Assembly (NCBI GenBank): GCA_964468045.1
Contig: CAYXTO010000015.1
Span: 1 to 64,000, forward strand
DNA: 64,000 nucleotides
Direction of reading: 5' to 3'
DNA from: JAWKXU01 sp964468045
GTDB taxonomy: Bacteria; Pseudomonadota; Alphaproteobacteria; Sphingomonadales; Sphingomonadaceae
The position numbers were made by a program, and so were the translations under genes. The notes under the pieces were generated by a model that saw nothing but the letters and a program-made list of their open reading frames with translations, had not been told where the DNA came from and did not search any database. The number at the start of each line of letters is the position of its first letter. Positions within the stretch are counted from its first letter, which is position 1. Below are positions 28,276 through 37,565 of the stretch, in pieces.

Positions 28276-28533
28276 TTATCCGCCGCGCTTGCCACCCGCC
28301 CCTTCGGCGAAGGCCGCGCCCCCTTCCATGAAGTTCTGGAACAGCTTGAGCCCCATCTGCCCCATCGGCGCGAATTGCTTCGACATCTCCTGCAGCTGCT
28401 CGAGGCTGGTCGCCCCGCTCATCGCGTTCCTGACGTTCTCGATATAAAGCTCGTTGAGTGGCGTCACATCGGGCAGGCCCAAGAAGCGACGCGCCTCGTC
28501 CGGCGTGCAATCGATCTCGATATTCACCTTCAT
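28276..28533 (-). CDS. DUF6489-like small protein
   Basis: 85-residue protein beginning MKVNIEIDCTPDEARRFLGLPDV, with a phasin-like or helical middle (NVRNAMSGATSLEQLQEMSKQFAPMGQMGLKLFQNFM) and a Gly/Ala-rich tail. It resembles short conserved alphaproteobacterial proteins of unknown function placed next to mnmE; the DUF6489 name is from memory of that signature. A phasin or polymer-binding role is possible but not supported further. Confidence 0.72.
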   Translation of the reverse strand: MKVNIEIDCTPDEARRFLGLPDVTPLNELYIENVRNAMSGATSLEQLQEMSKQFAPMGQMGLKLFQNFMEGGAAFAEGAGGKRGG

Positions 28534-28645
28534 CACTCGCCTCCAGCCTGGCCCCGCACGACGTCGCGGCACGAATCTGTCACACGGCCTTGGCAAAGTC
28601 TATCTTACCCGCCTAATCTCGGGAAAAATCCGAGGAGACATCGAA

Positions 28646-29344
28646 ATGCCCGAAACAGTCCAGGTTCCCGAGCTAGACGGCCGAGGCACGATCCCGACCT
28701 ATGTCACCCACCCGCAAGGCCCGCCCAGGGCCGCGATCATCGTCATTCCGGAGATCTTCGGCGTGAACGAGGGAATCCGGAAGAAATGCGAAGACTGGTC
28801 TGCGAAGGGCTATCTCGCCGCGGCGCCCGACATCTTCTGGCGGTTCGCTCCGGGCATCGAGCTCAATCCGGACATCGAAGCGGAAATGCAGGAAGCGCTC
28901 GGCTATTTCGGCCAGTACGACCCCGATCTGGGCATCAAGGACATCGAGGCGCTGATCCACTGGATCCGGCGCGAGGCCGGTGTCGCGAAAGTCGGGCTGG
29001 TCGGCTTCTGCCTCGGCGGCAAGATGGCCTATATGGCGGCTGCGCGCACCGACATCGACGCCAGCGTCGGCTATTACGGCGTGATGATCGACCAGATGCT
29101 GAATGAATCCAAGGCCATCGCCAATCCGTTGCTGCTGCATATCCCGACGGCCGACGGCTTCGTCCCGTCCGAGGCGCAGAAGGCCATGCATGCCGGGCTG
29201 GACGATCATCCCCGGGTCACATTGTACGATTACGAGGGGCTGGATCACGGCTTTGCCGCCACCTCCGGCAATCGCCGCGACGAGGCCGGCGCGCAGTTGG
29301 CCGACAGCCGGACCGAAGCATTCTTCGCCGAACATCTCGGTTGA
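28646..29344 (+). CDS. Dienelactone hydrolase family protein
   Basis: 232-residue alpha/beta hydrolase. The catalytic cysteine lies in the nucleophile elbow GFCLGGKMA, the acid in HIPTADGFVP and the histidine in GLDHGFA, the Cys-Asp-His triad of dienelactone hydrolases. No signal peptide, so cytosolic. The natural substrate is not indicated by neighbours. CGAGGAGAC upstream of the ATG is a strong ribosome binding site. It is the only plus-strand gene between parB and the origin. Confidence 0.88.
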   Translation: MPETVQVPELDGRGTIPTYVTHPQGPPRAAIIVIPEIFGVNEGIRKKCEDWSAKGYLAAAPDIFWRFAPGIELNPDIEAEMQEALGYFGQYDPDLGIKDIEALIHWIRREAGVAKVGLVGFCLGGKMAYMAAARTDIDASVGYYGVMIDQMLNESKAIANPLLLHIPTADGFVPSEAQKAMHAGLDDHPRVTLYDYEGLDHGFAATSGNRRDEAGAQLADSRTEAFFAEHLG

Positions 29345-29359
29345 GCGACAGCGGCAATC

Positions 29360-29413
29360 GCCTTGCCCTGCACGGCGTTGCGTCGGTCGCAACGCCCGGA
29401 CGTGGGGCAAGGC
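29360..29413. repeat. Nested inverted repeat (cruciform-like) between convergent genes
   Basis: Outer arms GCCTTGCCC (29360-29368) and GGGCAAGGC (29405-29413) are perfect complements, enclosing an inner perfect hairpin GGCGTTGCG (29374-29382), loop TCGGT, CGCAACGCC (29388-29396). No T run follows. It separates the dienelactone hydrolase gene from rho. Confidence 0.85.
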
Positions 29414-29477
29414 AAATGCGACCGGCGGCGGGAATCCAGCCGCAAGCCCTTGATGTAAATCAGTAAAGCGCAGTGCC

Positions 29478-30734
<1,257 letters not shown>

Positions 30735-30837
30735 CGGTCGGTTTTCCGAGTGAAAGTGGGTATCCGGCAGGTCTGTCGGGCTTGGGGAAAGCGGACCTGA
30801 TCGCAAGGGAGGCGCGATCGTGCCGAAAGGATGACTT

Positions 30838-30866
30838 CAGATAATCTTCGACCCGCCTCCCGTCAA
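30838..30866 (-). promoter_or_regulatory. Candidate sigma-70 promoter for rho
   Basis: On the minus strand, TTGACG (-35, at 30866-30861) is followed after 17 bases by TATCTG (-10, at 30843-30838). It would give a leader of about 100 bases before the rho ATG. Confidence 0.45.
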
Positions 30867-30924
30867 TTCGCAAAGCGAGCGGCTCTTGCGATTCATCGCG
30901 CAATGCATTCGAGCGGGCCGAAGA

Positions 30925-31368
30925 TCAGAAGGGCTTGATGATCACCAGGATCACGATCAGGGCCGCGGTCACCCCCGGCACTTCGTTGAGCAGGCGCAAG
31001 TGCTTGTCCGAGAGCGCCCGCTCGCCCCGCGCCAGCTTGCGGGCATAGCCGGCAATCCACCCGTGATAGGCGGACAGGCCAAGAACCAGCGCCAGCTTGG
31101 CGTAGAACCACCCTTGCGCGAAGGCGCCGATCGAGAAGGCCAGGACCAGCCCCAGCGCCCAGACCACGATGAGCGCGGGATTGAGGATGATCTTCAGCAG
31201 GCGTTTCTCGCGCTCGGCCCAGGCCAGATCTTCCCGGCTGCCTGGCTCGCTTTCCTGATGGTAGATGAAGAAGCGGGGAAGCATGAACAGCCCAGCCATC
31301 CAGAATATCACGAACAGGATATGGCCCGCCTTGAGCCAGTAGTAGATCATGCCCAGGATCTCTTGCAT
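30925..31368 (-). CDS. hemJ: Protoporphyrinogen oxidase HemJ
   Basis: 147-residue inner-membrane protein with four predicted segments (YYWLKAGHILFVIFWMAGLF, ILNPALIVVWALGLVLA, WFYAKLALVLGLSAYHGW, PGVTAALIVILVIIKPF). The conserved histidine in KAGHILFV and the lysine in YAKLAL match the HemJ/UPF0093 family that oxidises protoporphyrinogen IX in bacteria lacking HemG or HemY. Its place directly after hemE supports the heme role. Confidence 0.92.
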   Translation of the reverse strand: MQEILGMIYYWLKAGHILFVIFWMAGLFMLPRFFIYHQESEPGSREDLAWAEREKRLLKIILNPALIVVWALGLVLAFSIGAFAQGWFYAKLALVLGLSAYHGWIAGYARKLARGERALSDKHLRLLNEVPGVTAALIVILVIIKPF

Positions 31369-31399
31369 GGGCGCGATTTAGGCGCTTTCGAGGCCGGCG

Positions 31400-32425
31400 T
31401 CACCCCTTCCATTCCCTGATTGCGCGCAACAGCCGCTCGACATGCGCGATCGGGGTATATTGCCCGATCCCGTGGCCCAGGTTGAAGACATGCGGCCGGC
31501 CGGCAAAGGCCTCCAGCACCGCGATCGCCCGCTTTTCCAGCTCGGCATTGCCGGATTCCAGCAGCAGGGGATCGAAATTGCCCTGCACCGGCAAGCCATC
31601 GGGCAAGGCTGCGGCGGCCCAGACAGGGTCGATGGTCTCGTCCAGCCCGATCGCGTCGGCACCGGTTTCCCTGGCATAGGCCACCAGCTTTTCCCCGGCT
31701 CCCTTGGGAAAGCCGATCACCGGGACGTCGGGATGGCGCGCCTTGAGCGCGGCGATGATCCGCGCGTTGGGCGCGATCACCCAACGCTCGAATTCGGCGG
31801 GGGCCAGGCTGCCGGCCCAGCTGTCGAACAGCTGCACCGCTTCCGCGCCGGCTTCGATCTGGCCCGAGAGATAATCGACCGTGACGCCGATGATCGCATC
31901 GATGATCGCGGCGAAAGCCACCGGATCGCGATAGGCCAGCAGCCGGGTGGCGTGCTGGTCGCGGCTGCCCTCGCCCGCCACCATGTAGGTCGCGACCGTC
32001 CATGGGCTTCCGGCAAAGCCCAGCAAGGTCCTGCCCGGTTCCAGCGCGGCTTTGACCTTCGCGACAGTCTCGTAGATCGGCCGCAGCCTGCCGGGCACCG
32101 CCTGCAGGCCGCCCAGCGCATGATCGACCAGACGGGGCGAGAGCCGCGGCCCTTCGCCGGCGAGGAATTCCAGATCCTGGCCCATGGCATAGGGAACGAT
32201 CAGGATGTCCGAGAACAGGATCGCCCCGTCGAAGCCGAAGCGCCGGATCGGCTGGAGCGTGATCTCCGCCGCGGCCTCGCTGTCATAGACCAGCTCGAGG
32301 AAACCGCCCTTCTCCGCCCGCAAGGCGCGGTATTCCGGCAGGTAGCGGCCAGCCTGGCGCATAAGCCAGAGGGGCCTGGGGAACAAGTTCCCACCACGCA
32401 GCGTATCGAGGAGAAGACCGGGCAT
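31400..32425 (-). CDS. hemE: Uroporphyrinogen III decarboxylase
   Basis: About 341-residue enzyme decarboxylating the four acetate side chains of uroporphyrinogen III to give coproporphyrinogen III. Recognised from the active-site loop PLWLMRQAGRYLPEYRALR, DGAILFSDILIVPYAMG, GFAGSPWTVATYM and FNLGHGIGQYTPIAHV. The ATG at 32425 is chosen; an in-frame TTG at 32437 would add four residues. The gene runs away from the origin region and is followed by hemJ and rho. Confidence 0.95.
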   Translation of the reverse strand: MPGLLLDTLRGGNLFPRPLWLMRQAGRYLPEYRALRAEKGGFLELVYDSEAAAEITLQPIRRFGFDGAILFSDILIVPYAMGQDLEFLAGEGPRLSPRLVDHALGGLQAVPGRLRPIYETVAKVKAALEPGRTLLGFAGSPWTVATYMVAGEGSRDQHATRLLAYRDPVAFAAIIDAIIGVTVDYLSGQIEAGAEAVQLFDSWAGSLAPAEFERWVIAPNARIIAALKARHPDVPVIGFPKGAGEKLVAYARETGADAIGLDETIDPVWAAAALPDGLPVQGNFDPLLLESGNAELEKRAIAVLEAFAGRPHVFNLGHGIGQYTPIAHVERLLRAIREWKG

Positions 32426-32435
32426 CGGGTAGTCC

Positions 32436-32463
32436 AATCAAAATAATATTATATTTAAAAGAG
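32436..32463. other. AT-rich stretch, candidate DNA unwinding element
   Basis: About 28 bases with almost no G or C (AATAATATTATATTTAAAA at its centre), directly upstream of hemE. The surrounding window is strongly GC-rich. Confidence 0.65.
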
Positions 32464-32483
32464 GATGAAGGAGTCTGTTGGCC

Positions 32484-32492
32484 TGTGGATAG
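32484..32492 (-). promoter_or_regulatory. DnaA-box-like nonamer 1
   Basis: Minus strand CTATCCACA, one mismatch from TTATCCACA. Confidence 0.6.
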
Positions 32493-32590
32493 CGGGCAGA
32501 ACGGGCCTGTGCCTGATTTCTCCCCAACTGAACAGTGCCGCCATGCAGGGCGAATCCCGAGCCCTGCGCGTCAAGCCGGGGATATGCCCG

Positions 32591-32599
32591 TTACCCACA
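32591..32599 (+). promoter_or_regulatory. DnaA-box-like nonamer 2
   Basis: TTACCCACA, one mismatch from the consensus, same strand as nonamer 3. Confidence 0.55.
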
Positions 32600-32714
32600 G
32601 CCTGTAGAAAAAGCTTTCCCCCTGTCTAGAATTGCCCGATCGATCTGCCGGAAACGGGCATGGAAACCGCCGCCGCCCTTGTCCCTCGGTTCATCCCGTG
32701 GTTTATGCCGCCCA

Positions 32715-32723
32715 TTGTCCACA
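32715..32723 (+). promoter_or_regulatory. DnaA-box-like nonamer 3
   Basis: TTGTCCACA, one mismatch from the consensus, 22 bases before the regulator start codon. Confidence 0.55.
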
Positions 32724-32744
32724 GCCTCGCGGTGCGCTTTCCCG

Positions 32745-33590
32745 ATGACCCGGCTTCATCTTCATCTCCTGTCGGATTCCACCGGAGAAACGCTCGAGAT
32801 GATCGCGAAGGCCGCGCTGGCCCAGTTCGAGAACGCCGACGTCATCCGCCATTTCTGGCCGATGGTGCGATCGCAGCAGCATCTCGACCGGATCCTGGGC
32901 GAATTGGCGAACAACCCGGGCCTGGTGCTGTTCACCCTGGTCAATCCGGAGATCCGCGCCCGGCTGGAAGAGAAGTGCCGGGTGCTGGGCCTGCCCATGG
33001 TTCCGGCGCTGGACGCGGTCACCGCGGCGCTGGCGGCGCAACTGGGTCAGAAGGCGCAGACCCGGCCTGGCCGCCAGCACATGATGGACGAGGCCTATTT
33101 CGACCGGGTCGCGGCGATCCATTATACCATCGCCCATGACGACGGGGTCGGCTGGGAGGATTGGGAGGAGGCCGATATCCTGCTGGCGGGCGTTTCGCGC
33201 ACATCCAAGACCCCGACCAGCATCTATCTCGCCAATCGCGGCTTCAAGGTGGCGAATATCCCGCTGGTGGTCGAAAGCCCGCCCCCGCCCAGCCTGTTCG
33301 GCTTGCGGCATCCGCTGGTGGTGGGCCTCACCACCGCGCCGGACCGGCTGGTCCAGGTTCGCCGCAATCGCCTGCTTTCGCTGAACGAGGCGACCGAGAC
33401 CGATTATGTCGACGAGGAACGGGTCCGCAAGGAATTGCAGCTGGCCCGCCGCATGTTCGCCGACAACGGCTGGCCGGTGATCGACGTCACCCGCCGTTCG
33501 ATCGAGGAGACCGCCGCGGCGATCCTGCGCCTTTACAGCGAAAGGCAGGCGGCGCCCGGCAAGGATCCGCAAGGCGCCAGCCTGCTATGA
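32745..33590 (+). CDS. Pyruvate, water dikinase / pyruvate, phosphate dikinase regulatory protein (DUF299)
   Basis: 281-residue bifunctional kinase/pyrophosphorylase of the DUF299 family that inactivates PEP synthase or pyruvate phosphate dikinase by ADP-dependent phosphorylation and reactivates it. The family start is MTRLHLHLLSDSTGETLEMIAKAAL; the P-loop is ILLAGVSRTSKTPTSIYLA. It is the homologue of the gene numbered 1 next to the Caulobacter and Rickettsia origins. First gene of the rightward arm; its TGA overlaps the maf ATG. Confidence 0.93.
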   Translation: MTRLHLHLLSDSTGETLEMIAKAALAQFENADVIRHFWPMVRSQQHLDRILGELANNPGLVLFTLVNPEIRARLEEKCRVLGLPMVPALDAVTAALAAQLGQKAQTRPGRQHMMDEAYFDRVAAIHYTIAHDDGVGWEDWEEADILLAGVSRTSKTPTSIYLANRGFKVANIPLVVESPPPPSLFGLRHPLVVGLTTAPDRLVQVRRNRLLSLNEATETDYVDEERVRKELQLARRMFADNGWPVIDVTRRSIEETAAAILRLYSERQAAPGKDPQGASLL

Positions 33591-34171
33591 TCCTGCTTGC
33601 TTCCAGAAGCCAGTCGCGCCGTGCGATGCTGGAGGGGGCGGGCGTCCCGTTTTGCGCCGAAGCAGCCTCGATCGATGAGCGCGCGCTGGAGCAAGGATTG
33701 AACGGTGCCCCGCCCCCGGCGGTGGCGCGCGCGCTTGCCGAGGCGAAGGCTCTGGCCGTTTGCCCTGCGGAGGCCGGCCAGCTCGTGCTAGGGAGCGATT
33801 CGCTGGTCGTGGTGGAAGGGCGCCGGTTCGACAAGCCCGCCTCGAGGGAAGATGCGGCGGAGCATCTGCGCTTCTTCGCGGGCCGGACGATGGAGCTGCA
33901 CAGCGCCGCCGCGCTGGCGAAGGATAATGCGCTCCTTTGGTGCCATTCTGCTGTCGCTCTGTTGCGTGTACGCCCGCTTTCGGAGGCTTTCATCCAGGAT
34001 TATCTGGATTGGGAATGGCCCGAGGTTGCCGGTTGCGTGGGCGTGTTCCGGATCGAGGCGCGCGGAGTCCAGCTGTTCGAGACCATCGAGGGAGATCATT
34101 TCACCGTGCTGGGAATGCCCTTGCTGCCGGTCCTGGCCGCGTTGCGCGAATTCGGGGAGATGCGGGCATGA
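33587..34171 (+). CDS. maf: Maf-like nucleotide pyrophosphatase
   Basis: 194-residue protein of the Maf/HAM1-like house-cleaning family that hydrolyses non-canonical nucleoside triphosphates. Key blocks are ILLASRSQSRRAMLEGAGV, VLGSDSLVVVEGRRFDKP, EHLRFFAGRTMELHSA and IEGDHFTVLGMPLLPVLAAL. ATG overlaps the upstream stop codon by four bases; the TGA overlaps aroE by four bases. Part of the origin-proximal operon. Confidence 0.92.
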   Translation: MILLASRSQSRRAMLEGAGVPFCAEAASIDERALEQGLNGAPPPAVARALAEAKALAVCPAEAGQLVLGSDSLVVVEGRRFDKPASREDAAEHLRFFAGRTMELHSAAALAKDNALLWCHSAVALLRVRPLSEAFIQDYLDWEWPEVAGCVGVFRIEARGVQLFETIEGDHFTVLGMPLLPVLAALREFGEMRA

Positions 34172-35028
34172 GCCGGCCCTATGCGGAAGTGATCGGCGAC
34201 CCGATCGCCCAGTCCAAGTCGCCCGCAATCCACGGCTATTGGATCAGCCAGCTTGGGCTGGATGCAGAGTATCGCGCCTGCCATGTCACCAGCGCGGGCC
34301 TCGCCGATTATCTTGCCGCGCGCCGCAAGGATCCTGACTGGCGGGGCTGCAATGTGACCATGCCGCACAAGCAGGCGGTCATTCCCTATTTGGACCGGCT
34401 CGATCCGCTGGCGCAGAAAATCGGAGCGGTGAACACGATCGTCCGGGAAGAGGACGGTTCGCTGTCTGGCTACAATACCGATGCCGGCGGGTTCCTGGAG
34501 GCTCTGCGCCCCCTGCTGGCGCAGAGCCATCTGTTCCGCATGGCGCGGGTGATCGGCACCGGCGGCGCCGCCCGCGCCATTGTCGCGGCCCTGGCCGCCG
34601 AAAACGTGATGATCGTCCTTGCCGGGCGCAATCCGGACAAGGCGCGCGGCCTGCTGGAAGAGCTCGATCCCGGCGGCGAGCATCACGTCGCGGACCTGGC
34701 TCATTTCGGGGAGCCGACCGATTTCCCCTTCGACGACCGGGAAGGATGCTTCGACCTGATCGTCAATGCCAGCGCGCTGGGCATGGCGGGGCAGCCCCCG
34801 CTGTCCTTCGATCTCAGCCATGCCCCCCCGGGCAGCATCGTCTATGATATCGTCACCCATCCCGTCGAAACCGACCTGCTGCGCCGGGCGAAGGAAGCCG
34901 GATTCCGGACGCTTGATGGGCTCAACATGCTGATCGGCCAGGCCGCGGAGGCGTTCGTCCGCTTTTTCGGAGAAGCGCCGCCGCGCGAGGCCGGGGATGC
35001 GCGCTTGCGCGAGATTCTGCGGGCATGA
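34168..35028 (+). CDS. aroE: Shikimate dehydrogenase
   Basis: 286-residue NADP-dependent dehydrogenase catalysing 3-dehydroshikimate to shikimate in aromatic amino acid synthesis. The substrate-binding YAEVIGDPIAQSKSPAIHGYW and the catalytic lysine in NVTMPHKQAVI are visible, followed by the Rossmann GTGGAARAIVAAL and NASALGMAGQPPL. Overlaps maf upstream and coaE downstream by four bases each. Confidence 0.95.
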   Translation: MSRPYAEVIGDPIAQSKSPAIHGYWISQLGLDAEYRACHVTSAGLADYLAARRKDPDWRGCNVTMPHKQAVIPYLDRLDPLAQKIGAVNTIVREEDGSLSGYNTDAGGFLEALRPLLAQSHLFRMARVIGTGGAARAIVAALAAENVMIVLAGRNPDKARGLLEELDPGGEHHVADLAHFGEPTDFPFDDREGCFDLIVNASALGMAGQPPLSFDLSHAPPGSIVYDIVTHPVETDLLRRAKEAGFRTLDGLNMLIGQAAEAFVRFFGEAPPREAGDARLREILRA

Positions 35029-35630
35029 GCCGGCCCTTCATCCTGGGCCTCACCGGGTCGATCGGCATGGGCAAGTCCACGGTCGCCCTGATGTTCGCCG
35101 AGCTGGGCGTGCCGGTGTTCGATGCGGATGCGGCCGTCCACCGCCTGCAAGGGCCGGGAGGGCGCCTGCTGCCCGCGATCGAGGCCGCGTTTCCGGGCAC
35201 GACGGGGTCGGCCGGGGTGGACCGGCCCGCGCTCGGCGCGCGGGTGTTCGGGGACAAGGATGCGCTCGCGCGGCTCGAGTCGATCGTGCATCCGGCAGTC
35301 GAGAAGCTGCGCAAGGAATTCCTGCTGGAGCATGCCGGGCAGGACATCGTCGTGTTCGATATTCCCCTGCTGTTCGAAAAGGGCGGCTGGGAGCGGGTCG
35401 ACGCGATCGCCGTGGTTTCCGCGTCATCGGAGGTTCAGCGCCGCCGCGTGCTGGCCCGGCCTGGAATGACTCCCGAAAAATTTGCTGGGATACTGGAAAT
35501 CCAGACACCCGACGCCGAGAAGCGCGCACGGGCCGATTATGTGATAGATACCGGGCAATCCCTGGCCGAAACCCACGCGGATGTGGTGCGGCTGATAGAG
35601 GACGTCCGCAAGCGGATTGCGATCGCGTAA
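35025..35630 (+). CDS. coaE: Dephospho-CoA kinase
   Basis: 201-residue P-loop kinase doing the last step of coenzyme A synthesis. Walker A is GLTGSIGMGKSTVA; DADAAVHRL and VFDIPLLFEKGGWERVDA are the conserved substrate/lid blocks. Overlaps aroE by four bases; 65 bases separate it from dnaQ. Confidence 0.95.
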   Translation: MSRPFILGLTGSIGMGKSTVALMFAELGVPVFDADAAVHRLQGPGGRLLPAIEAAFPGTTGSAGVDRPALGARVFGDKDALARLESIVHPAVEKLRKEFLLEHAGQDIVVFDIPLLFEKGGWERVDAIAVVSASSEVQRRRVLARPGMTPEKFAGILEIQTPDAEKRARADYVIDTGQSLAETHADVVRLIEDVRKRIAIA

Positions 35631-35695
35631 AACGCTCCTTCCATGGTCGTATTTCACTTGCCACGCCGCCGTGCCGGGCCAATATAGGTCAAACG

Positions 35696-36379
35696 ATGCG
35701 AGAGATCATCTTCGACACCGAAACAACCGGCCTCGATCCCGCCAGGGGCGACAGGATGGTGGAGATAGGGTGCATTGAAATGGTCAACCGTGTGGCGACG
35801 GGCCGAACCTTTCACGCCTATTTCAATCCCGATATTCCGATGCCCGCGGAAGCCGAGGCGGTGCACGGTCTTTCCGACAGCTTCCTGGCCGACAAGCCGC
35901 GTTTTCACGAGAAGGCGGGCGACCTGCTCGAATTCCTGGGAGATGCGCCGCTGGTCGCGCATAATGCCGGGTTCGATTTCACCTTCCTCAACGCCGAGCT
36001 CGACATTTGCGGACTGGAAGCGATCTGCAGGAGCAGGATGGTGGACACGGTGGCCATCGCCAAGGTCCGTCACCCCGGCGCAAAGCTGTCTCTGGATGCG
36101 TTGTGCACCCGCTATGGTATCGATCGGAGCCACCGTACCAGGCATGGCGCGCTGCTCGATGCCGAATTGCTGGCACAGCTCTATGTGGAGCTGAACGGTG
36201 GGCGACAGATCGGCCTGGAACTGATGGCGACCCAGGAGACCGAGATCGTGGCGGTGACGGCCATTATCCAGCGCGAAAGAGTGTTCCGGCCGGCGCGGCC
36301 CCATGTGGCGGATGCGGAGGAATTGGCCCGTCATGCCGCCTTTGTCGAAAGTTTGAAGTCCCCGCTCTGGACGGCTTGA
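35696..36379 (+). CDS. dnaQ: DNA polymerase III epsilon subunit (3'-5' proofreading exonuclease)
   Basis: 227-residue DEDDh exonuclease. Exo I is FDTETTGLDP with catalytic D7 and E9; Exo II is AHNAGFDFTFLNAEL; Exo III is HGALLDAELLAQLY. The C-terminal extension after residue about 185 binds the polymerase alpha subunit. The ATG at 35696 gives the family start; much longer open frames upstream overlap coaE and are not real. Confidence 0.94.
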   Translation: MREIIFDTETTGLDPARGDRMVEIGCIEMVNRVATGRTFHAYFNPDIPMPAEAEAVHGLSDSFLADKPRFHEKAGDLLEFLGDAPLVAHNAGFDFTFLNAELDICGLEAICRSRMVDTVAIAKVRHPGAKLSLDALCTRYGIDRSHRTRHGALLDAELLAQLYVELNGGRQIGLELMATQETEIVAVTAIIQRERVFRPARPHVADAEELARHAAFVESLKSPLWTA

Positions 36380-36417
36380 TCCCGTCCCGGGCCAAGAAAG
36401 CAGGAGATTGCATCATT

Positions 36418-36978
36418 ATGGATATCCGTGTGTCCGGTCACCAGATGGATACTGGCGCTGCTCTGCAGGAGCATGCCTCGGAACGGCTGAATGCGATCAT
36501 CGAGAAGTATTTTGGCCAGGCGCTTTCCTCGAGCGTCACCTTCGGCAAGGCGCCAGCCCATGCATTCAGCTGCGACATCGTCACGCATGTCATGCAGGGC
36601 CTGATCCTCAAGGGACACGCCGTTGCGCAGGACGCGCATCTGGCGCTCGATCAGGCAGCCGAGAAGATCGACAAGCAGTTGCGGCGCTACAAGCGACGAC
36701 TCAAGGGCCGGCATGAGCAGATCGCTCACGCGCTGCGCGAGGAAGATGCGGCCTATCGCATCTTCGCGGACGAGCCGGAGGCCGAGGAAGCCGCAGATGC
36801 GCCCCCGATCATTGCCGAAACCCGGGTGGATGTTCCCGAAGCCAGCGTTTCCGATGCGGTCATGATGATGGATTTGCGCAATACCAATGCGCTGTTCTTC
36901 AAAAATGCTGGAACAGGGCGCCATAATATGGTCTATCGCCGCAACGATGGGTCGATCGGCTGGGTCGAACCTTCCTGA
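36418..36978 (+). CDS. hpf: Ribosome hibernation promoting factor, long form
   Basis: 186-residue long HPF. The N-terminal S30AE domain (DIRVSGHQMDTGAALQEHASERLNAI to residue about 105) binds the 30S decoding region; the C-terminal domain (AVMMMDLRNTNALFFKNAGTGRHNMVYRRNDGSIGWVEP) mediates ribosome dimerisation. CAGGAG upstream of the ATG is a good ribosome binding site. Followed by ptsN, as in many Proteobacteria. Confidence 0.95.
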   Translation: MDIRVSGHQMDTGAALQEHASERLNAIIEKYFGQALSSSVTFGKAPAHAFSCDIVTHVMQGLILKGHAVAQDAHLALDQAAEKIDKQLRRYKRRLKGRHEQIAHALREEDAAYRIFADEPEAEEAADAPPIIAETRVDVPEASVSDAVMMMDLRNTNALFFKNAGTGRHNMVYRRNDGSIGWVEPS

Positions 36979-37103
36979 AGCCTTCCGCGATCATTCGCGT
37001 AGCTGGCTTGACACCGCCCTTTGGCATGGGTGGCGGCTATACTCCTTTTGCACGCAATGATCTTCCGGCTTGCCCCGGTCCGAACTTTCAACCCGGTAGG
37101 ACA

Positions 37104-37565
37104 ATGGATTTCATCTATTCGCTTCATCCCAAGGCGGTCGCGGTCATTCACGCGGACAGCAAGCGGGCGATTCTCGAGGAGCTTTCGAGCCGCTTCGCGC
37201 AGGTCTATGAGCTCGACCGCGCCGATGTGCTCGAACGGATAGAGGAACGCGAGAAACTGGGCAGCACGGGTTTCGGGCGCGGTGTCGCCATTCCGCATGC
37301 GCGGGTTCCGGGCCTCGCCCGGCCCGTTGCCGCGTTTCTCCGACTCGATCACCCGGTTGATTTTGATTCCGCCGACGGGATGCCCGTCGAAATGGTGTTC
37401 GGCCTGCTGTCCCCGGAAAATGCGGGCGCGGTCCACCTGCAGGCGCTTGCCGCCGTTTCCCGCCTGTTTCGTAACGAATCCGTCCGGGATGTGCTAATCC
37501 ATGCCAATGATGCAGAAGCCCTTTATGCGCTGTTGAACAATGTCACAGATCGCGACGCCGCATGA
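37104..37565 (+). CDS. ptsN: Nitrogen-type PTS EIIA protein (PtsN-like)
   Basis: 153-residue EIIA of the fructose/mannitol superfamily acting in the regulatory nitrogen PTS. The phospho-accepting histidine lies in GFGRGVAIPHARVPGL. The hpf-ptsN pair is conserved next to rpoN in many Proteobacteria, but rpoN is not adjacent here. The end overlaps the thioesterase gene by 26 bases. Confidence 0.92.
   Translation: MDFIYSLHPKAVAVIHADSKRAILEELSSRFAQVYELDRADVLERIEEREKLGSTGFGRGVAIPHARVPGLARPVAAFLRLDHPVDFDSADGMPVEMVFGLLSPENAGAVHLQALAAVSRLFRNESVRDVLIHANDAEALYALLNNVTDRDAA

Larger units (their letters stand above)
32426..32744. other. oriC: Probable chromosomal replication origin (oriC) between hemE and the PPDK/PSRP regulator gene
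   Basis: A 319-base non-coding gap at the point where gene orientation changes from leftward to rightward. At its hemE end is an almost pure A/T block (32436-32463), unusual for this GC-rich sequence and a candidate unwinding element. Farther on are three nonamers one mismatch from the DnaA box TTATCCACA. The same location (hemE on one side, the RP001-type gene on the other) is the mapped origin of Caulobacter and the predicted one of many Alphaproteobacteria. Short downstream fragments also fit weak DnaA sites. Confidence 0.82.
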
